Assembly (NCBI GenBank): GCA_000961645.1
Contig: LADM01000049.1
Location: forward strand, 45,524 to 109,523
Direction: 5' to 3'
DNA length: 64,000 bases
From: Gammaproteobacteria bacterium BRH_c0
GTDB taxonomy: Bacteria > Pseudomonadota > Gammaproteobacteria > Pseudomonadales > Porticoccaceae
Part shown: in pieces, positions 23,284 through 32,011 of the stretch
Layout of the letters: each line of letters begins with the position of its first letter
Position numbering within the stretch: position 1 is the first letter of the stretch
Position numbers and translations under genes: made by a program
The notes under the pieces: model-generated
Databases searched by the model: none
Told to the model about the DNA's origin: nothing
What the model saw: only the letters and a program-made list of their open reading frames with translations

Positions 23284-24633
23284 TTGAAGATTGCACTTAT
23301 TACTTCAGGCGCCCACTTCTCCAACTACGGGGGAGGCCAGGTTTATGTCCGCAATCTCATGGATGGCTTGCGAGCTGCGCAGATTGATTGCTGCGTGGTG
23401 TCGATAGCACGCAGCAGCAACACCTCCACGCCAAACCTTGTCCGCGACGATTATAGAGGCGTTACCCTGTGGCAACTGACAGTGCCATTGGCATCTGCCA
23501 GCGTGAAACATCCTCTTGACCTGCAACCACAAATGCTCAGCGCACTGAGTGATCTATTGACACAGATAAAACCGTCCGTGGTGCATGCACACGGCGCCAA
23601 GGTAGCTGCTGCCACCGTTTGTAGCGAGCTGGGTATACCCTGTGTTGTCACGGCCCACCACGGCGGACTGGTTTGCCCCAATGGCACTTTGCTGCACTGG
23701 CAGGGGCAAATCTGCGATAAGCCTGTTTCTCGGCAGAATTGCCTGCGATGTGCACTACATACTGTTCCTTGTGGTGATAGGTGGGCGCCTGTTGTCCAGG
23801 TTTTTCCAGAGCCTATCGGTCAAGCTGTGGCGCAAACACTTCATCGTTTGCCAAATATTCCTTATGTTTCACCTGCCTTCAAGACCCCGGCGGCAATTAC
23901 TCGCAAGCTGGTGGAGATTACGGTTTTGAATACCTGCGCCGATAGACTAGTGGCGCCTTCTGCCGCCATGGCTAATGCGTTGCAACGCAATGGCGTCCCC
24001 TTTGAAAAAATCCGTGTAATTCCCCATGGGATTCCAATGCCAGAGCGTCAGCCCCTAGCGGCATACCTTGGGCAACGACCTTTGCGTCTGATATTTGTTG
24101 GGCGCATTTCCCACATCAAAGGCCTTCATATATTGCTGCAAGCTCTACAAGGCTTGCAGCCGGATAAAGTGGAATTGCATATTGTTGGCGGTGCTGTTAC
24201 TCGGTCAGAACAGAAATACCTGGCAAGGTTGACCAAATGCTACAGTGCTGACCATATCTACTGGCATGGAAAATGTTCAAAAGAACAGGTTGAGCAGTGG
24301 TTGGCCCATTGCGATGTATTGGTCCATCCCACTATTGGCCTTGAGGTGTTTGGTTTGAATATTGCCGAAGCCATCGCCATGGGCAGGCCGGTGCTTGCCA
24401 GCCGCTGCGGCGGTGCCGAGATGCAAATCGAACACGGCCACAATGGCTGGATGGTGCCCGCCAATGATGCGGTGGCGTTGCATCAACAGTTGGCTACGTT
24501 GATTGATAGTCCAGTGCAAGTCAGTGTCATGGCCAGCCAGTTGAGCAACGTAAACAGTATTGAACAGCATGTGACTGATTTGATCGGTCTCTATGACGAG
24601 ATTTTGTCATCCCCGCAAGCAGCAGGAGCGTAA
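23284..24633 (+). CDS. Glycosyltransferase family 4
   Basis: 449 residues with a GT-B fold. The N-terminal domain begins KIALITSGAHFSNYGGGQVYVRNL. The C-terminal domain has RLIFVGRISHIKGLHILLQAL and the E-x7-E region (GLEVFGLNIAEAIAMGRPVLAS) that binds the nucleotide sugar. The start is TTG at 23284; no ATG fits the conserved N-terminus. An unusual Cys-rich stretch (CDKPVSRQNCLRCALHTVPC at about 140-160), of the type seen in some GT4 enzymes, could bind metal. It lies just behind the FkbM remnant, and the next gene begins after 2 bp, so an operon continues. Confidence 0.88.
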   Translation: MKIALITSGAHFSNYGGGQVYVRNLMDGLRAAQIDCCVVSIARSSNTSTPNLVRDDYRGVTLWQLTVPLASASVKHPLDLQPQMLSALSDLLTQIKPSVVHAHGAKVAAATVCSELGIPCVVTAHHGGLVCPNGTLLHWQGQICDKPVSRQNCLRCALHTVPCGDRWAPVVQVFPEPIGQAVAQTLHRLPNIPYVSPAFKTPAAITRKLVEITVLNTCADRLVAPSAAMANALQRNGVPFEKIRVIPHGIPMPERQPLAAYLGQRPLRLIFVGRISHIKGLHILLQALQGLQPDKVELHIVGGAVTRSEQKYLARLTKCYSADHIYWHGKCSKEQVEQWLAHCDVLVHPTIGLEVFGLNIAEAIAMGRPVLASRCGGAEMQIEHGHNGWMVPANDAVALHQQLATLIDSPVQVSVMASQLSNVNSIEQHVTDLIGLYDEILSSPQAAGA

Positions 24634-24635
24634 AT

Positions 24636-25775
24636 ATGAAACCGGTTCGCCTGCTGTTTGATGCCAACCCTATGGTGATGCGCACCGGGTCCACCCACCT
24701 GCCGGGCATCGGACGGGCCGCGCTTGAACTGGCCAGAGCCCTCGACGAGTTGAACGATCCACGTTTTTCCATTCGTCTGCTAAGCCAGACTTTTCGGGGC
24801 CACATTCCCTACCAGTTCCAGCACTTCCCAGTGCGCAATCTCCTTTGGCCTATTGGCTCTCGCTACGACTGGTTAAAACAGCGCCTGCCATTGCTAGAAA
24901 CCCTGGCACCCTATGACATTCTGTACGAACCGAGTAATTACGCACCCTTGTACCGGCCGGAGAATGCCGTAGTAACCATCCATGACGCTATGTATTTCAG
25001 CTATCCCGAGGCTTTTCTCGATCATGACCGAGCTAGGGAGTGCGTGCCGCCGTTCGCTCAACGAGTGCGTGGAATTAGCACGCCCTCACAATCCTCGAAG
25101 GAGGACATCGTTGCGTACATGGATATATCACCCGAAAAGGTTACGGTGATTCCCTGGGGAGTTGACCGTAGCACTTTCCACGCGACTGATAAGCTTGGCG
25201 CAAAGAAGCGGGTGGCTGCACTCACTGGTTCTCATCGGCCCTATTTTATAGCGGTATCGTGCGATATTGGCCGTAAAAATACCATCGCGGTGCTGCACGC
25301 CTTTAGAGCGGCACTCAGTGCAGGCTGTGAGCATGATCTACTGCTGGTTTGGGGTAGCCCTCCAGCAGATTACCTCGCTGAGTTTGCAAACGAAATCGAA
25401 ATTGGGCGGATACGCTTTCTTAAGCATGTTGACAATACCCTGCTGGGCGACCTTTATGCGGGCGCCACTGCGAGCTGGTTTCCTTCTCGCTATGAAGGTT
25501 TTGGACTGCCGGTGCTGGAGTCGATGGCCTGCGGCACACCAGTGATCACCTGTGATAACAGTTCCTTGAAAGAGGTGGGCGGCAATACAGCCATCTACGT
25601 AAGTCCTGACGGGCTGGACGACATGACGGATATCATGTTGCAGCTGGATCGGGATGGTAGCCCGCATGAAAGTCACAATCAGGCGGCTTGTCTGATGCAG
25701 GCCGACCGCTTCAATTGGGTAACAACCGCCGGTGCGTACATTGAGCTCTTCCACCGTTGGTCAGGGCAGGCGTGA
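24636..25775 (+). CDS. Glycosyltransferase family 4 (mannosyltransferase-like)
   Basis: 379 residues, GT-B fold. The N-terminus has RLLFDANPMVMRTGSTHLPGIGRAALELARAL, and DILYEPSNYAPLYRP resembles WbaZ/MtfB-type mannosyltransferases. The donor site is SRYEGFGLPVLESMACGTPVITCDNSSLKEVGGN, with the E-x7-E pair. The gene starts 2 bp after the preceding glycosyltransferase gene and its stop overlaps the deacetylase start (TGATG), so the three are co-translated. Sugar specificity cannot be read from the sequence. Confidence 0.87.
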   Translation: MKPVRLLFDANPMVMRTGSTHLPGIGRAALELARALDELNDPRFSIRLLSQTFRGHIPYQFQHFPVRNLLWPIGSRYDWLKQRLPLLETLAPYDILYEPSNYAPLYRPENAVVTIHDAMYFSYPEAFLDHDRARECVPPFAQRVRGISTPSQSSKEDIVAYMDISPEKVTVIPWGVDRSTFHATDKLGAKKRVAALTGSHRPYFIAVSCDIGRKNTIAVLHAFRAALSAGCEHDLLLVWGSPPADYLAEFANEIEIGRIRFLKHVDNTLLGDLYAGATASWFPSRYEGFGLPVLESMACGTPVITCDNSSLKEVGGNTAIYVSPDGLDDMTDIMLQLDRDGSPHESHNQAACLMQADRFNWVTTAGAYIELFHRWSGQA

Positions 25776-26530
25776 TGATTGGCAAGTTGGTTCATACAGT
25801 TTTTCTATTTTGCCTGCGGATAACCCTCGCCTTGCGCGCTCCTTACGCTGTGCCACCCACTGGGAGTTTGTTAGTGTTGGCGCCGCACCCGGATGATGAG
25901 ATTCTCGGTGCTGGTGGCTGCATATTAGCCGCTTTGGCACAAAGGCAGCGTGTGCATATTGTGTACCTGACCGATGGTGAGGCAGCTTGCCCTGACTACA
26001 AAGCCGAGCAGGTAATAAGCGAGCGAGCCAAACTAACACATAGCATATTGAAGCAGCTGGATCTTGCAGAGCAACACTGTTACCGCCTCCATCTACCTGA
26101 TGGTAGCGTGCCCCACTATGGCCAGCCCGGTTTTGTCGAAACTGTCAATCAGCTAGGTCAATTGATAGACAGGTTTCAGCCCGACTATGTGCTGGCCACC
26201 AGCCACATGGATTACTGGCCTTTTGATCATGTTGCTTGTGCGGAGCTGGCAGAGGCTGCCATCGCCAGCGCAGGTCATAAGCCAGTGCTGTATGAATACT
26301 GGGTGTGGGCCTGGTATCAGCTTCGGCCGTGGCAGTTATGGTACAAGTGGCCGCCTGGCCTGTTTGCCGTCAATATTCGCCCTTGGGCAACCCGTAAACA
26401 AGTGCTGGTGAAAACTTATCTGGATGCAACATCGTCGCTTGGCAAGCCCTGGAGCGGCGTTCTACCTGGTGTCTTACGCCGGGCATTTGCTTTTAATATC
26501 GAAGTACTTGAGAAAAAGAGTATCCAATGA
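25775..26530 (+). CDS. PIG-L/LmbE family deacetylase
   Basis: About 251 residues from the ATG at 25775, which overlaps the upstream stop as TGATG; the frame reaches six codons further. The zinc-binding motif is APHPDDEILGAGGCI (about 37-50), with the second part in ATSHMDYWPFDHV. PIG-L proteins remove N-acetyl groups from GlcNAc-type sugars. In this operon it could create free amino groups on a lipid-linked sugar or the polymer, perhaps for the acyltransferases that follow. A hydrophobic N-terminus (about 1-20) suggests membrane association. Confidence 0.85.
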   Translation: MIGKLVHTVFLFCLRITLALRAPYAVPPTGSLLVLAPHPDDEILGAGGCILAALAQRQRVHIVYLTDGEAACPDYKAEQVISERAKLTHSILKQLDLAEQHCYRLHLPDGSVPHYGQPGFVETVNQLGQLIDRFQPDYVLATSHMDYWPFDHVACAELAEAAIASAGHKPVLYEYWVWAWYQLRPWQLWYKWPPGLFAVNIRPWATRKQVLVKTYLDATSSLGKPWSGVLPGVLRRAFAFNIEVLEKKSIQ

Positions 26531-27636
26531 TAAGTCGCAGCTGGAACCTACAACTCCTGACGACCTGGGAGAAAGTATGTTCGCCAGATTTCATCAGCCA
26601 GTGGCAGTCTGTCATAGACAAATCACCCGATGCCCATGTTTTTTTTCATCCTGTGCTGGTCAATCTGTGGCTCAAAACCTATCGCCCGTTACGCGACATC
26701 AAGCCGTTGTTTGTTCATGCCACCTGTGGTGAACAGCAGGTCATATTTCCACTAGTATTATGGAAGCGCAATTGGAAGAACGGTTTTATGCGGGTTATAG
26801 TGCCAGCTGGGCATTCAGATTTTGATTATCATGATCCGATATTTATGCACACTCCCACTCATGAGGAAATTCAAAGCTTTTACTGTGAATTAAAAGAAGT
26901 ACTGGATAACAGTATTTATTATGACCAAATCTTTTTTGATGGGCTCCATAAAGCCTATGTGCCGGTTTTTATGAAGGTGATGCATCGCGAGGGCTGCCTG
27001 TCCTCATCGTTGCAAGATGCACCAATCAAGGAGCATCTGGTTCTTCCGGCCCAAAAAAGCCAGGCTCGTTCAGTATTACGCAGGCTTAAACGCTTGCAAG
27101 AAAAGGGCAAAGTAACATTTTGTCGCTATGATTTTACAAAGATAGACGCTGCTAGATCTTCGTTTGAAGTTATGTTGCCCATGCATATGAAGCGTTGGCC
27201 CAATGCTTATAAAGCTCCCGGCTTTCACCGCAACCTGCTAGATTTCGGACTTGAAAGCGGCTTGCTGGATTTTGTTGAGATGTCGTTTCAAGGCAAGCCC
27301 ATTGCATGGCAAATTAGCTTTTTGTTCAAAAATCGATACAGTCTTTATATGCCCACTGTTGACGAGGCATATTACAAATTCTCCGCTGGATACCTGATGA
27401 AAGGGTATGCGCTGGGCGAAGCAAAAAAAGATGGCTTTACGATTAGCGATCATCTCAGGGGTGCTGAAGGCTATAAAGACTCCTGGGGTGGCGATATAAC
27501 TTACATTTTTGACGTGCAATTTGATAGCAACAGAATTTCAAGTAAAGCCCGTCGTTGGGTATTTAATGTTCTTGCTAGAATAAAAAGCATCCGCGTGCGC
27601 AACAAAAGTATTCGTTATCAACAAGCAATCGATTGA
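26527..27636 (+). CDS. GNAT/FemAB-like transferase (BioF2/CelD-type acetyltransferase)
   Basis: 369 residues. Two half-domains are suggested: an N-terminal part (HVFFHPVLVNLWLKTYRPLRDIKPLFV...) and a C-terminal GNAT-like part (FEMSFQGKPIAW-type segment near 245-255, then YKFSAGYLMKGYALGEAKKDG, DHLRGAEGYKDSWGG). This pattern matches Acetyltransf_6/CelD-like proteins of polysaccharide loci, thought to acylate amino sugars. The ATG overlaps the deacetylase stop (ATGA). A deacetylase directly followed by an N-acyltransferase suggests exchange of an acetyl group for another acyl or aminoacyl group; this is inference. Confidence 0.72.
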   Translation: MISRSWNLQLLTTWEKVCSPDFISQWQSVIDKSPDAHVFFHPVLVNLWLKTYRPLRDIKPLFVHATCGEQQVIFPLVLWKRNWKNGFMRVIVPAGHSDFDYHDPIFMHTPTHEEIQSFYCELKEVLDNSIYYDQIFFDGLHKAYVPVFMKVMHREGCLSSSLQDAPIKEHLVLPAQKSQARSVLRRLKRLQEKGKVTFCRYDFTKIDAARSSFEVMLPMHMKRWPNAYKAPGFHRNLLDFGLESGLLDFVEMSFQGKPIAWQISFLFKNRYSLYMPTVDEAYYKFSAGYLMKGYALGEAKKDGFTISDHLRGAEGYKDSWGGDITYIFDVQFDSNRISSKARRWVFNVLARIKSIRVRNKSIRYQQAID

Positions 27637-27641
27637 AAAGC

Positions 27642-28766
27642 ATGAAGCGTGCAGCTTTGCTTATTCCCTGCCTGCTGATCGGCGGCACCGAAGTGGCCAC
27701 ACTGGATACTGCCAGGGCGCTCACCGAGCTCGGTATTGACGTAACCGTGGTGGTGTATTTTGATGAAACCGATCCGGTCATGGTCGCTACCTTCCGGCAA
27801 GCGGGAATTCATTTGCAGCTGCTAGGTCTGACCCGTGGTGGTGCTGGCGGAACACTGGCGCTGATCGCGGCTCTGACGCGCAGCCTGTGGCGAAAACGCC
27901 TGGCGCTGGTGTGGGTTCAATACATGACACCGACATTACTGCCGTTAATTGTTGCCCGTTTTTTTTCCCCTCACCTGATTGCCGCCGTTCATGTGGCGGC
28001 CAGGCATTACACGCCAGGCGGTCTGCGTCGTTTACGTTGGCTGGCTAGCTGGTGGTGCAACCGACTGGTGTGTGTTTCGAACACCACGGCGAAGGGTATT
28101 ATGGGTGGGCAGCCTACAGCACGCTTGCAGCGGGCTGTGCGTGTAGTTCCCAACGTACTTGATATGAATGCAGTGATCGAGGCAATTCCACGCAACTGGC
28201 GTGAACAATTGGACATTACTGGACAGCAGCCCATTATCGGCTTTGTTGGTCGGCTCGCACATAATAAGGGCGTCGATGTCTTGCTGCAGGCCGCAACGCT
28301 GGTGAATCGTCAATACCCCAATGCCCACTGGATCATAGTGGGGGAGGGTGAGGAAAAGCCGCGCCTGCAACAATTGGCGGCTAAAAACGGCATGGAGGAC
28401 AAGGTGCATTTTGTCGGAAAAATGCCTCGTGAGGATATATATTCTGCAATGAAAGGTTTTGATATCGTTGTGGTGCCGAGCCGCGAAGAGGGCTTTGGGT
28501 TAACGGCGCTTGAAGCCATGGCCTGCGGCCTACCGCTGGTTGCCAGCCGCGTCGACGCTTTGCAGGAAGTGGTGATTGATGGACAAACTGGATTGCTCTT
28601 TACTGTGGATGATCCAGAGTCATTGAAGGACTGTTTGAGCAAGCTGTTATTTAAGCCGATTAATTATTCATATATGCGAATCGCCGCAGCAGAACATGCG
28701 CAGGTAACCTATGGAAAAGATAAGCTCGCAGGAAAAATACGCAACTTAGTTTTTAATGAAAAATAA
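27642..28766 (+). CDS. Glycosyltransferase family 4
   Basis: 374 residues from the ATG at 27642; a TTG at 27633 overlapping the upstream stop would add three codons. GT-B features: LIPCLLIGGTEVATLDTARAL at the N-terminus, then IGFVGRLAHNKGVDVLLQAA, and the donor site SREEGFGLTALEAMACGLPLVAS (E-x7-E). It closes the block of tightly packed genes 23.3-28.8 kb, and 163 bp without a gene follow. Sugar and linkage are not predictable. Confidence 0.88.
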   Translation: MKRAALLIPCLLIGGTEVATLDTARALTELGIDVTVVVYFDETDPVMVATFRQAGIHLQLLGLTRGGAGGTLALIAALTRSLWRKRLALVWVQYMTPTLLPLIVARFFSPHLIAAVHVAARHYTPGGLRRLRWLASWWCNRLVCVSNTTAKGIMGGQPTARLQRAVRVVPNVLDMNAVIEAIPRNWREQLDITGQQPIIGFVGRLAHNKGVDVLLQAATLVNRQYPNAHWIIVGEGEEKPRLQQLAAKNGMEDKVHFVGKMPREDIYSAMKGFDIVVVPSREEGFGLTALEAMACGLPLVASRVDALQEVVIDGQTGLLFTVDDPESLKDCLSKLLFKPINYSYMRIAAAEHAQVTYGKDKLAGKIRNLVFNEK

Positions 28767-28929
28767 CTCGCTATTATAAACTTGCGAGTCAGTTGACAGC
28801 GATAATTGACAGAATAAAGCCGATCCTACATTTGACATGCAAATGACCCATACAAGTAAATTTGATGGCTTTTTCTCTCAGGTGGTGACATTGGCTCTTT
28901 CCCATGCAAGATTTATCAAGAGTTAATAG

Positions 28930-29877
28930 ATGATTAGCCAAAAGCCTTGTATTTCCGTTATTATGCCTTTGTACAACAAGGAGGATAGCGTTAGCCGTTC
29001 AATTAGCTCAGTGCTTGCACAAACTATTCTAGACTTTGAGCTTATCATTATTAATGATGGGTCGACAGACAACAGCGCCAACGTGGTCAGTCAATTTATT
29101 GATCCACGAATTATTTTTGTTGAACAGCTCAATGCCGGTGTGGGGGCGGCGAGAAACCGTGGGGTTATGGAATCCACAAGCGATCTTGTCACTTTTCTTG
29201 ATGCCGATGATGAATGGTATCCTGATTATATTGAGTCAATATTAGTATTAGCTGAGCAGTACAGTCAGTGCTCTGTCTATGCGACTTCGTATTTATTCAA
29301 AGATGGGGATAACATTGTCTCGCCATCCATTCCTTTCTTTGAAAAGAAAGGGATTATTCATGATTATTTTTATCTGGCTTGCAAGGGATCACCGCCATTT
29401 TGCATTGGTTCAGTCACTGTAAGAAAGAGTGCGCTCTTGTCGATCGGACTTTTCACTCCCGGCATCATGGCTGGTGAAGATCTGTTGTGTTGGGCAAAGT
29501 TGGCTCAGCAGTATGATATAGCTTTTCTGAATCAACCCAAGGCAGTGTACCATTTTCCTGTAAAATTGGGTGCCGACCATAATGTTCGCATTCCCGATGA
29601 GAACGACGTTGTTTATTTAGCCCTAGTAGCGCTATACAACGCCGAGCGGGCCGGGGAGAGAAAAAAAAACATCAAGAGTTATATAGGTCACTGGTGCAAA
29701 ATGCGCCTGCATCTATATGTGTACAAGGGTATGCGAGCCCATGCACTGACTGAATACCATAAGCTTCTGAAACATTCCCCATTGAATATAAAAGCGTTTT
29801 CTCTGATTGTGCTGGCTATTGTACCGAATTTTATAAGGCGCATTATATTCAAGAATGCGAGCAGAGGTATGCGTTAG
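28930..29877 (+). CDS. Glycosyltransferase family 2
   Basis: 315 residues, GT-A fold. The start is ISVIMPLYNKEDSVSRSISSVL, with FELIIINDGSTDNS for nucleotide binding. The catalytic metal site is LDADDEWYPDY (DxD), and GEDLLCWAKLA carries the later ED motif. The last 60 residues are basic and hydrophobic, consistent with membrane attachment. It is noticeably more AT-rich than the GT4 genes before it. The 3' end lies close to or overlaps the acyltransferase gene. Confidence 0.88.
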   Translation: MISQKPCISVIMPLYNKEDSVSRSISSVLAQTILDFELIIINDGSTDNSANVVSQFIDPRIIFVEQLNAGVGAARNRGVMESTSDLVTFLDADDEWYPDYIESILVLAEQYSQCSVYATSYLFKDGDNIVSPSIPFFEKKGIIHDYFYLACKGSPPFCIGSVTVRKSALLSIGLFTPGIMAGEDLLCWAKLAQQYDIAFLNQPKAVYHFPVKLGADHNVRIPDENDVVYLALVALYNAERAGERKKNIKSYIGHWCKMRLHLYVYKGMRAHALTEYHKLLKHSPLNIKAFSLIVLAIVPNFIRRIIFKNASRGMR

Positions 29878-29902
29878 CAAACACAATAACTTGGATGCTT
29901 TT

Positions 29903-30430
29903 ATGATCAAGGTGTTTTTTTATCTGTTGGCCTATTGCGCAAGAGTGCTACAGAAATTCCGATTCAAATCCATGTCCCGCTCTCTTTATCAGCGGGCGTT
30001 AGAAATTAAAGGGTTAACATTTTCTGGACCCAGTCGCTATATAGATTTCAATGTTTACCTCGACCCTACTGCAGGAATCAGTATTGGGAAAGACATTGTG
30101 ATATCAACCCGCGTGATTATTATGACGCATGATTATTCCTATACTACAGGCCTAGCGGCATTGGGGGCGAGGCCAGATACTGATGTCGCTTATATTAAAA
30201 GTGTAACAATTGGTGATAATGTATTTATCGGTGCAGGATCAATTATTCTACCCGGGTCGGATATAGGTTCAAATGTTATTATAGGTGCAGGCTCCGTCGT
30301 TAGAGGTAAAGTTGAATCAAATTCTGTCGTTGCGGGTAATCCTGCAAAATTTCTTGCCAATATTAATAGTTGGGCGAAGCACAAGCAGGAGACGGTGAGA
30401 TCGATGGATTTACTTGTTGATAAGCGATAA
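29903..30430 (+). CDS. Left-handed beta-helix (hexapeptide) acyltransferase
   Basis: 175 residues from the ATG at 29903, where the N-terminus looks typical (MIKVFFYLLAYCARVL); a longer form from 29855 would overlap the GT2 gene by 23 bp. Hexapeptide repeats run through ISIGKDIVISTRVIIMTHDYS and VTIGDNVFIGAGSIILPGSDIGSNVIIGAGSVV. The His of THDY is the probable catalytic base. It resembles WcaF/maltose O-acetyltransferase-type enzymes that O-acetylate sugars from acetyl-CoA. It is AT-rich like the GT2 gene, so the two probably arrived together. Confidence 0.83.
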   Translation: MIKVFFYLLAYCARVLQKFRFKSMSRSLYQRALEIKGLTFSGPSRYIDFNVYLDPTAGISIGKDIVISTRVIIMTHDYSYTTGLAALGARPDTDVAYIKSVTIGDNVFIGAGSIILPGSDIGSNVIIGAGSVVRGKVESNSVVAGNPAKFLANINSWAKHKQETVRSMDLLVDKR

Positions 30431-30742
30431 TACGGTCTGTTGTGTCACTATGGTAATGTCGCCTTCCTGCAAGCACGCAGAGGTTATTTTTTCCACCATA
30501 GCTGACGTTTAAGGATATGCGCAGACTGCTGGGATAGTGTTGATTTCTCGCCATATCAGCAGTGGATCGCCTAGGTACATGGCCGGTTTTATGAGGACTC
30601 TCTATCCACGCTAGGTTCGACTACCCGTTGGTGTCATTTTAGTTATCATCACACCATATGCGCGTCTATTAAGGAGTTTTCTGAGTCTTATTATGGCTTA
30701 TTTCATCAATATATTGTTCCGTGAACAACCTGAATCACATTT
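30431..30742 (+). other. Intergenic gap before the second polymerase gene
   Basis: 312 bp without a credible gene. It contains an imperfect inverted repeat: ACTGCTG (30525-30531) plus ATA pairs with TATCAGCAGT (30554-30563), with two bulged bases. AAGGAG at 30671 is not followed by a frame of useful length. The last 100 bp are AT-rich and could hold a promoter for the polymerase gene, though no clear -35/-10 pair is visible. Confidence 0.35.
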
Positions 30743-32011
30743 ATGTCGCTAACTACACAGTCAACATCTAGCATTGCTCCTGGCCTGAAGAATAGTGTCC
30801 GTCGGCAGACCCCACTGATTATCTGGGGACTAATATTTGGCCTGCTGGTTAATTTTGTGCCCATACGACTCCGGTTTTTTGACGAGATTGCCTTTTTGGG
30901 TTGGGCGTTGCCGCTGACAATTTCTAGTATTTATTTGTTGTCTCGTCTTCACACTATGCGTTTCCCGTGGATAATTTGGCTTCCCTGGGTCTTGTGGGTG
31001 TTGATTTATCTGATTTCTGCCAGCGCTGACCATGCATTGCAACGCTCTGTCATGTTGCTATGCCCTTTCGTCATTGGTTGTGCCTTTTCTGCTTTATCAG
31101 TCAGTGATGGATTGTTGATTCAGGCTGATCTTTGGCTAAAGCGATTTTTGTGGGTAATGCTTGCCGGAGTATTGCTTAGCAGCGGCCTATCCTTTCTTGG
31201 GCTTGGCCGTTGGCAATACGCAGCAGGAAGCATGACGGTGTCCATGATGGCAACCTGGATTATTACCCGTTATAGCTTGGGCAATCAGAAAAGCGACTTA
31301 CAGCGCTGGCTGGTACTGGCCATGGTGCCGGTGGTGTTTACCACCAGGATGGGTATGCTCGCCACCGCATGCACCCTACCTTTTACTCTCGCCCCGCTTG
31401 GGTTGCGCAAGCGGCTTATTACTCTAGGGATAATAAGCTTAGCTGGCTTTTTCGTGTTTCAGACTGAAACGGTACAGCAGAAGATGTTTTATTCTGGCCA
31501 AGGTACGGTCACCCAGGCATTTGAGGCTGGCATAGCCATGATATCCGGGGAAAGTGTGATAGGCACTGGTTTTAAGGATCACTCTCGAAGCGGGATGCGC
31601 ATTCTGTTGCAGTCCGGTATAGAACGGAATTACTGGTTTGGGAATGGCGCCAACGCTACAGAAAGCATATTGGTTAGGATGTTCAGGCTTGCTCACCCCC
31701 ATAATGACTGGCTTCGCTTGCAGTACGACTACGGTACTCTGGGCATGTGGCTGTTTGCGGTTACATTGGCCGCACAATGCCTGCATGCTTTTTTTGCCGC
31801 CAGGCGTTTGCACGGGCTGTCGGCTGTTTTTATGTATGCGGGGGCTAGTGCGTTTATTCCTATGGTGCTATACATGTTTACCGACAATATTATTCTCTAT
31901 GTTTCTTGGTTCGGTAATCTACAGTTTGCAATGTTGGGGCTGGGGTATGCTGCGTTGGGACATCAGCGTATTGATGCACGTTCACTAACTCCGTTACCTG
32001 TGCAACCGTGA
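30743..32011 (+). CDS. O-antigen polymerase-like membrane protein (Wzy)
   Basis: 422 residues with about ten hydrophobic segments and a Wzy/WaaL-type periplasmic loop ending in RLAHPHNDWLRLQYDYGTLGMW (about 318-339). It probably polymerises repeat units made by the surrounding glycosyltransferases after the ABC flippase has turned them over. It differs from the WzyC-type protein at 12264, which belongs to the export module. The 3' end overlaps the next gene start by 4 bp (GTGA). Confidence 0.8.
   Translation: MSLTTQSTSSIAPGLKNSVRRQTPLIIWGLIFGLLVNFVPIRLRFFDEIAFLGWALPLTISSIYLLSRLHTMRFPWIIWLPWVLWVLIYLISASADHALQRSVMLLCPFVIGCAFSALSVSDGLLIQADLWLKRFLWVMLAGVLLSSGLSFLGLGRWQYAAGSMTVSMMATWIITRYSLGNQKSDLQRWLVLAMVPVVFTTRMGMLATACTLPFTLAPLGLRKRLITLGIISLAGFFVFQTETVQQKMFYSGQGTVTQAFEAGIAMISGESVIGTGFKDHSRSGMRILLQSGIERNYWFGNGANATESILVRMFRLAHPHNDWLRLQYDYGTLGMWLFAVTLAAQCLHAFFAARRLHGLSAVFMYAGASAFIPMVLYMFTDNIILYVSWFGNLQFAMLGLGYAALGHQRIDARSLTPLPVQP

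Noticed and set aside
24136..24159. Perfect inverted repeat CTGCAAGC/GCTTGCAG
   Set aside because: Lies inside the GT4 coding sequence and encodes normal residues of the fold (LLQALQGLQ); likely a by-product of codon use.
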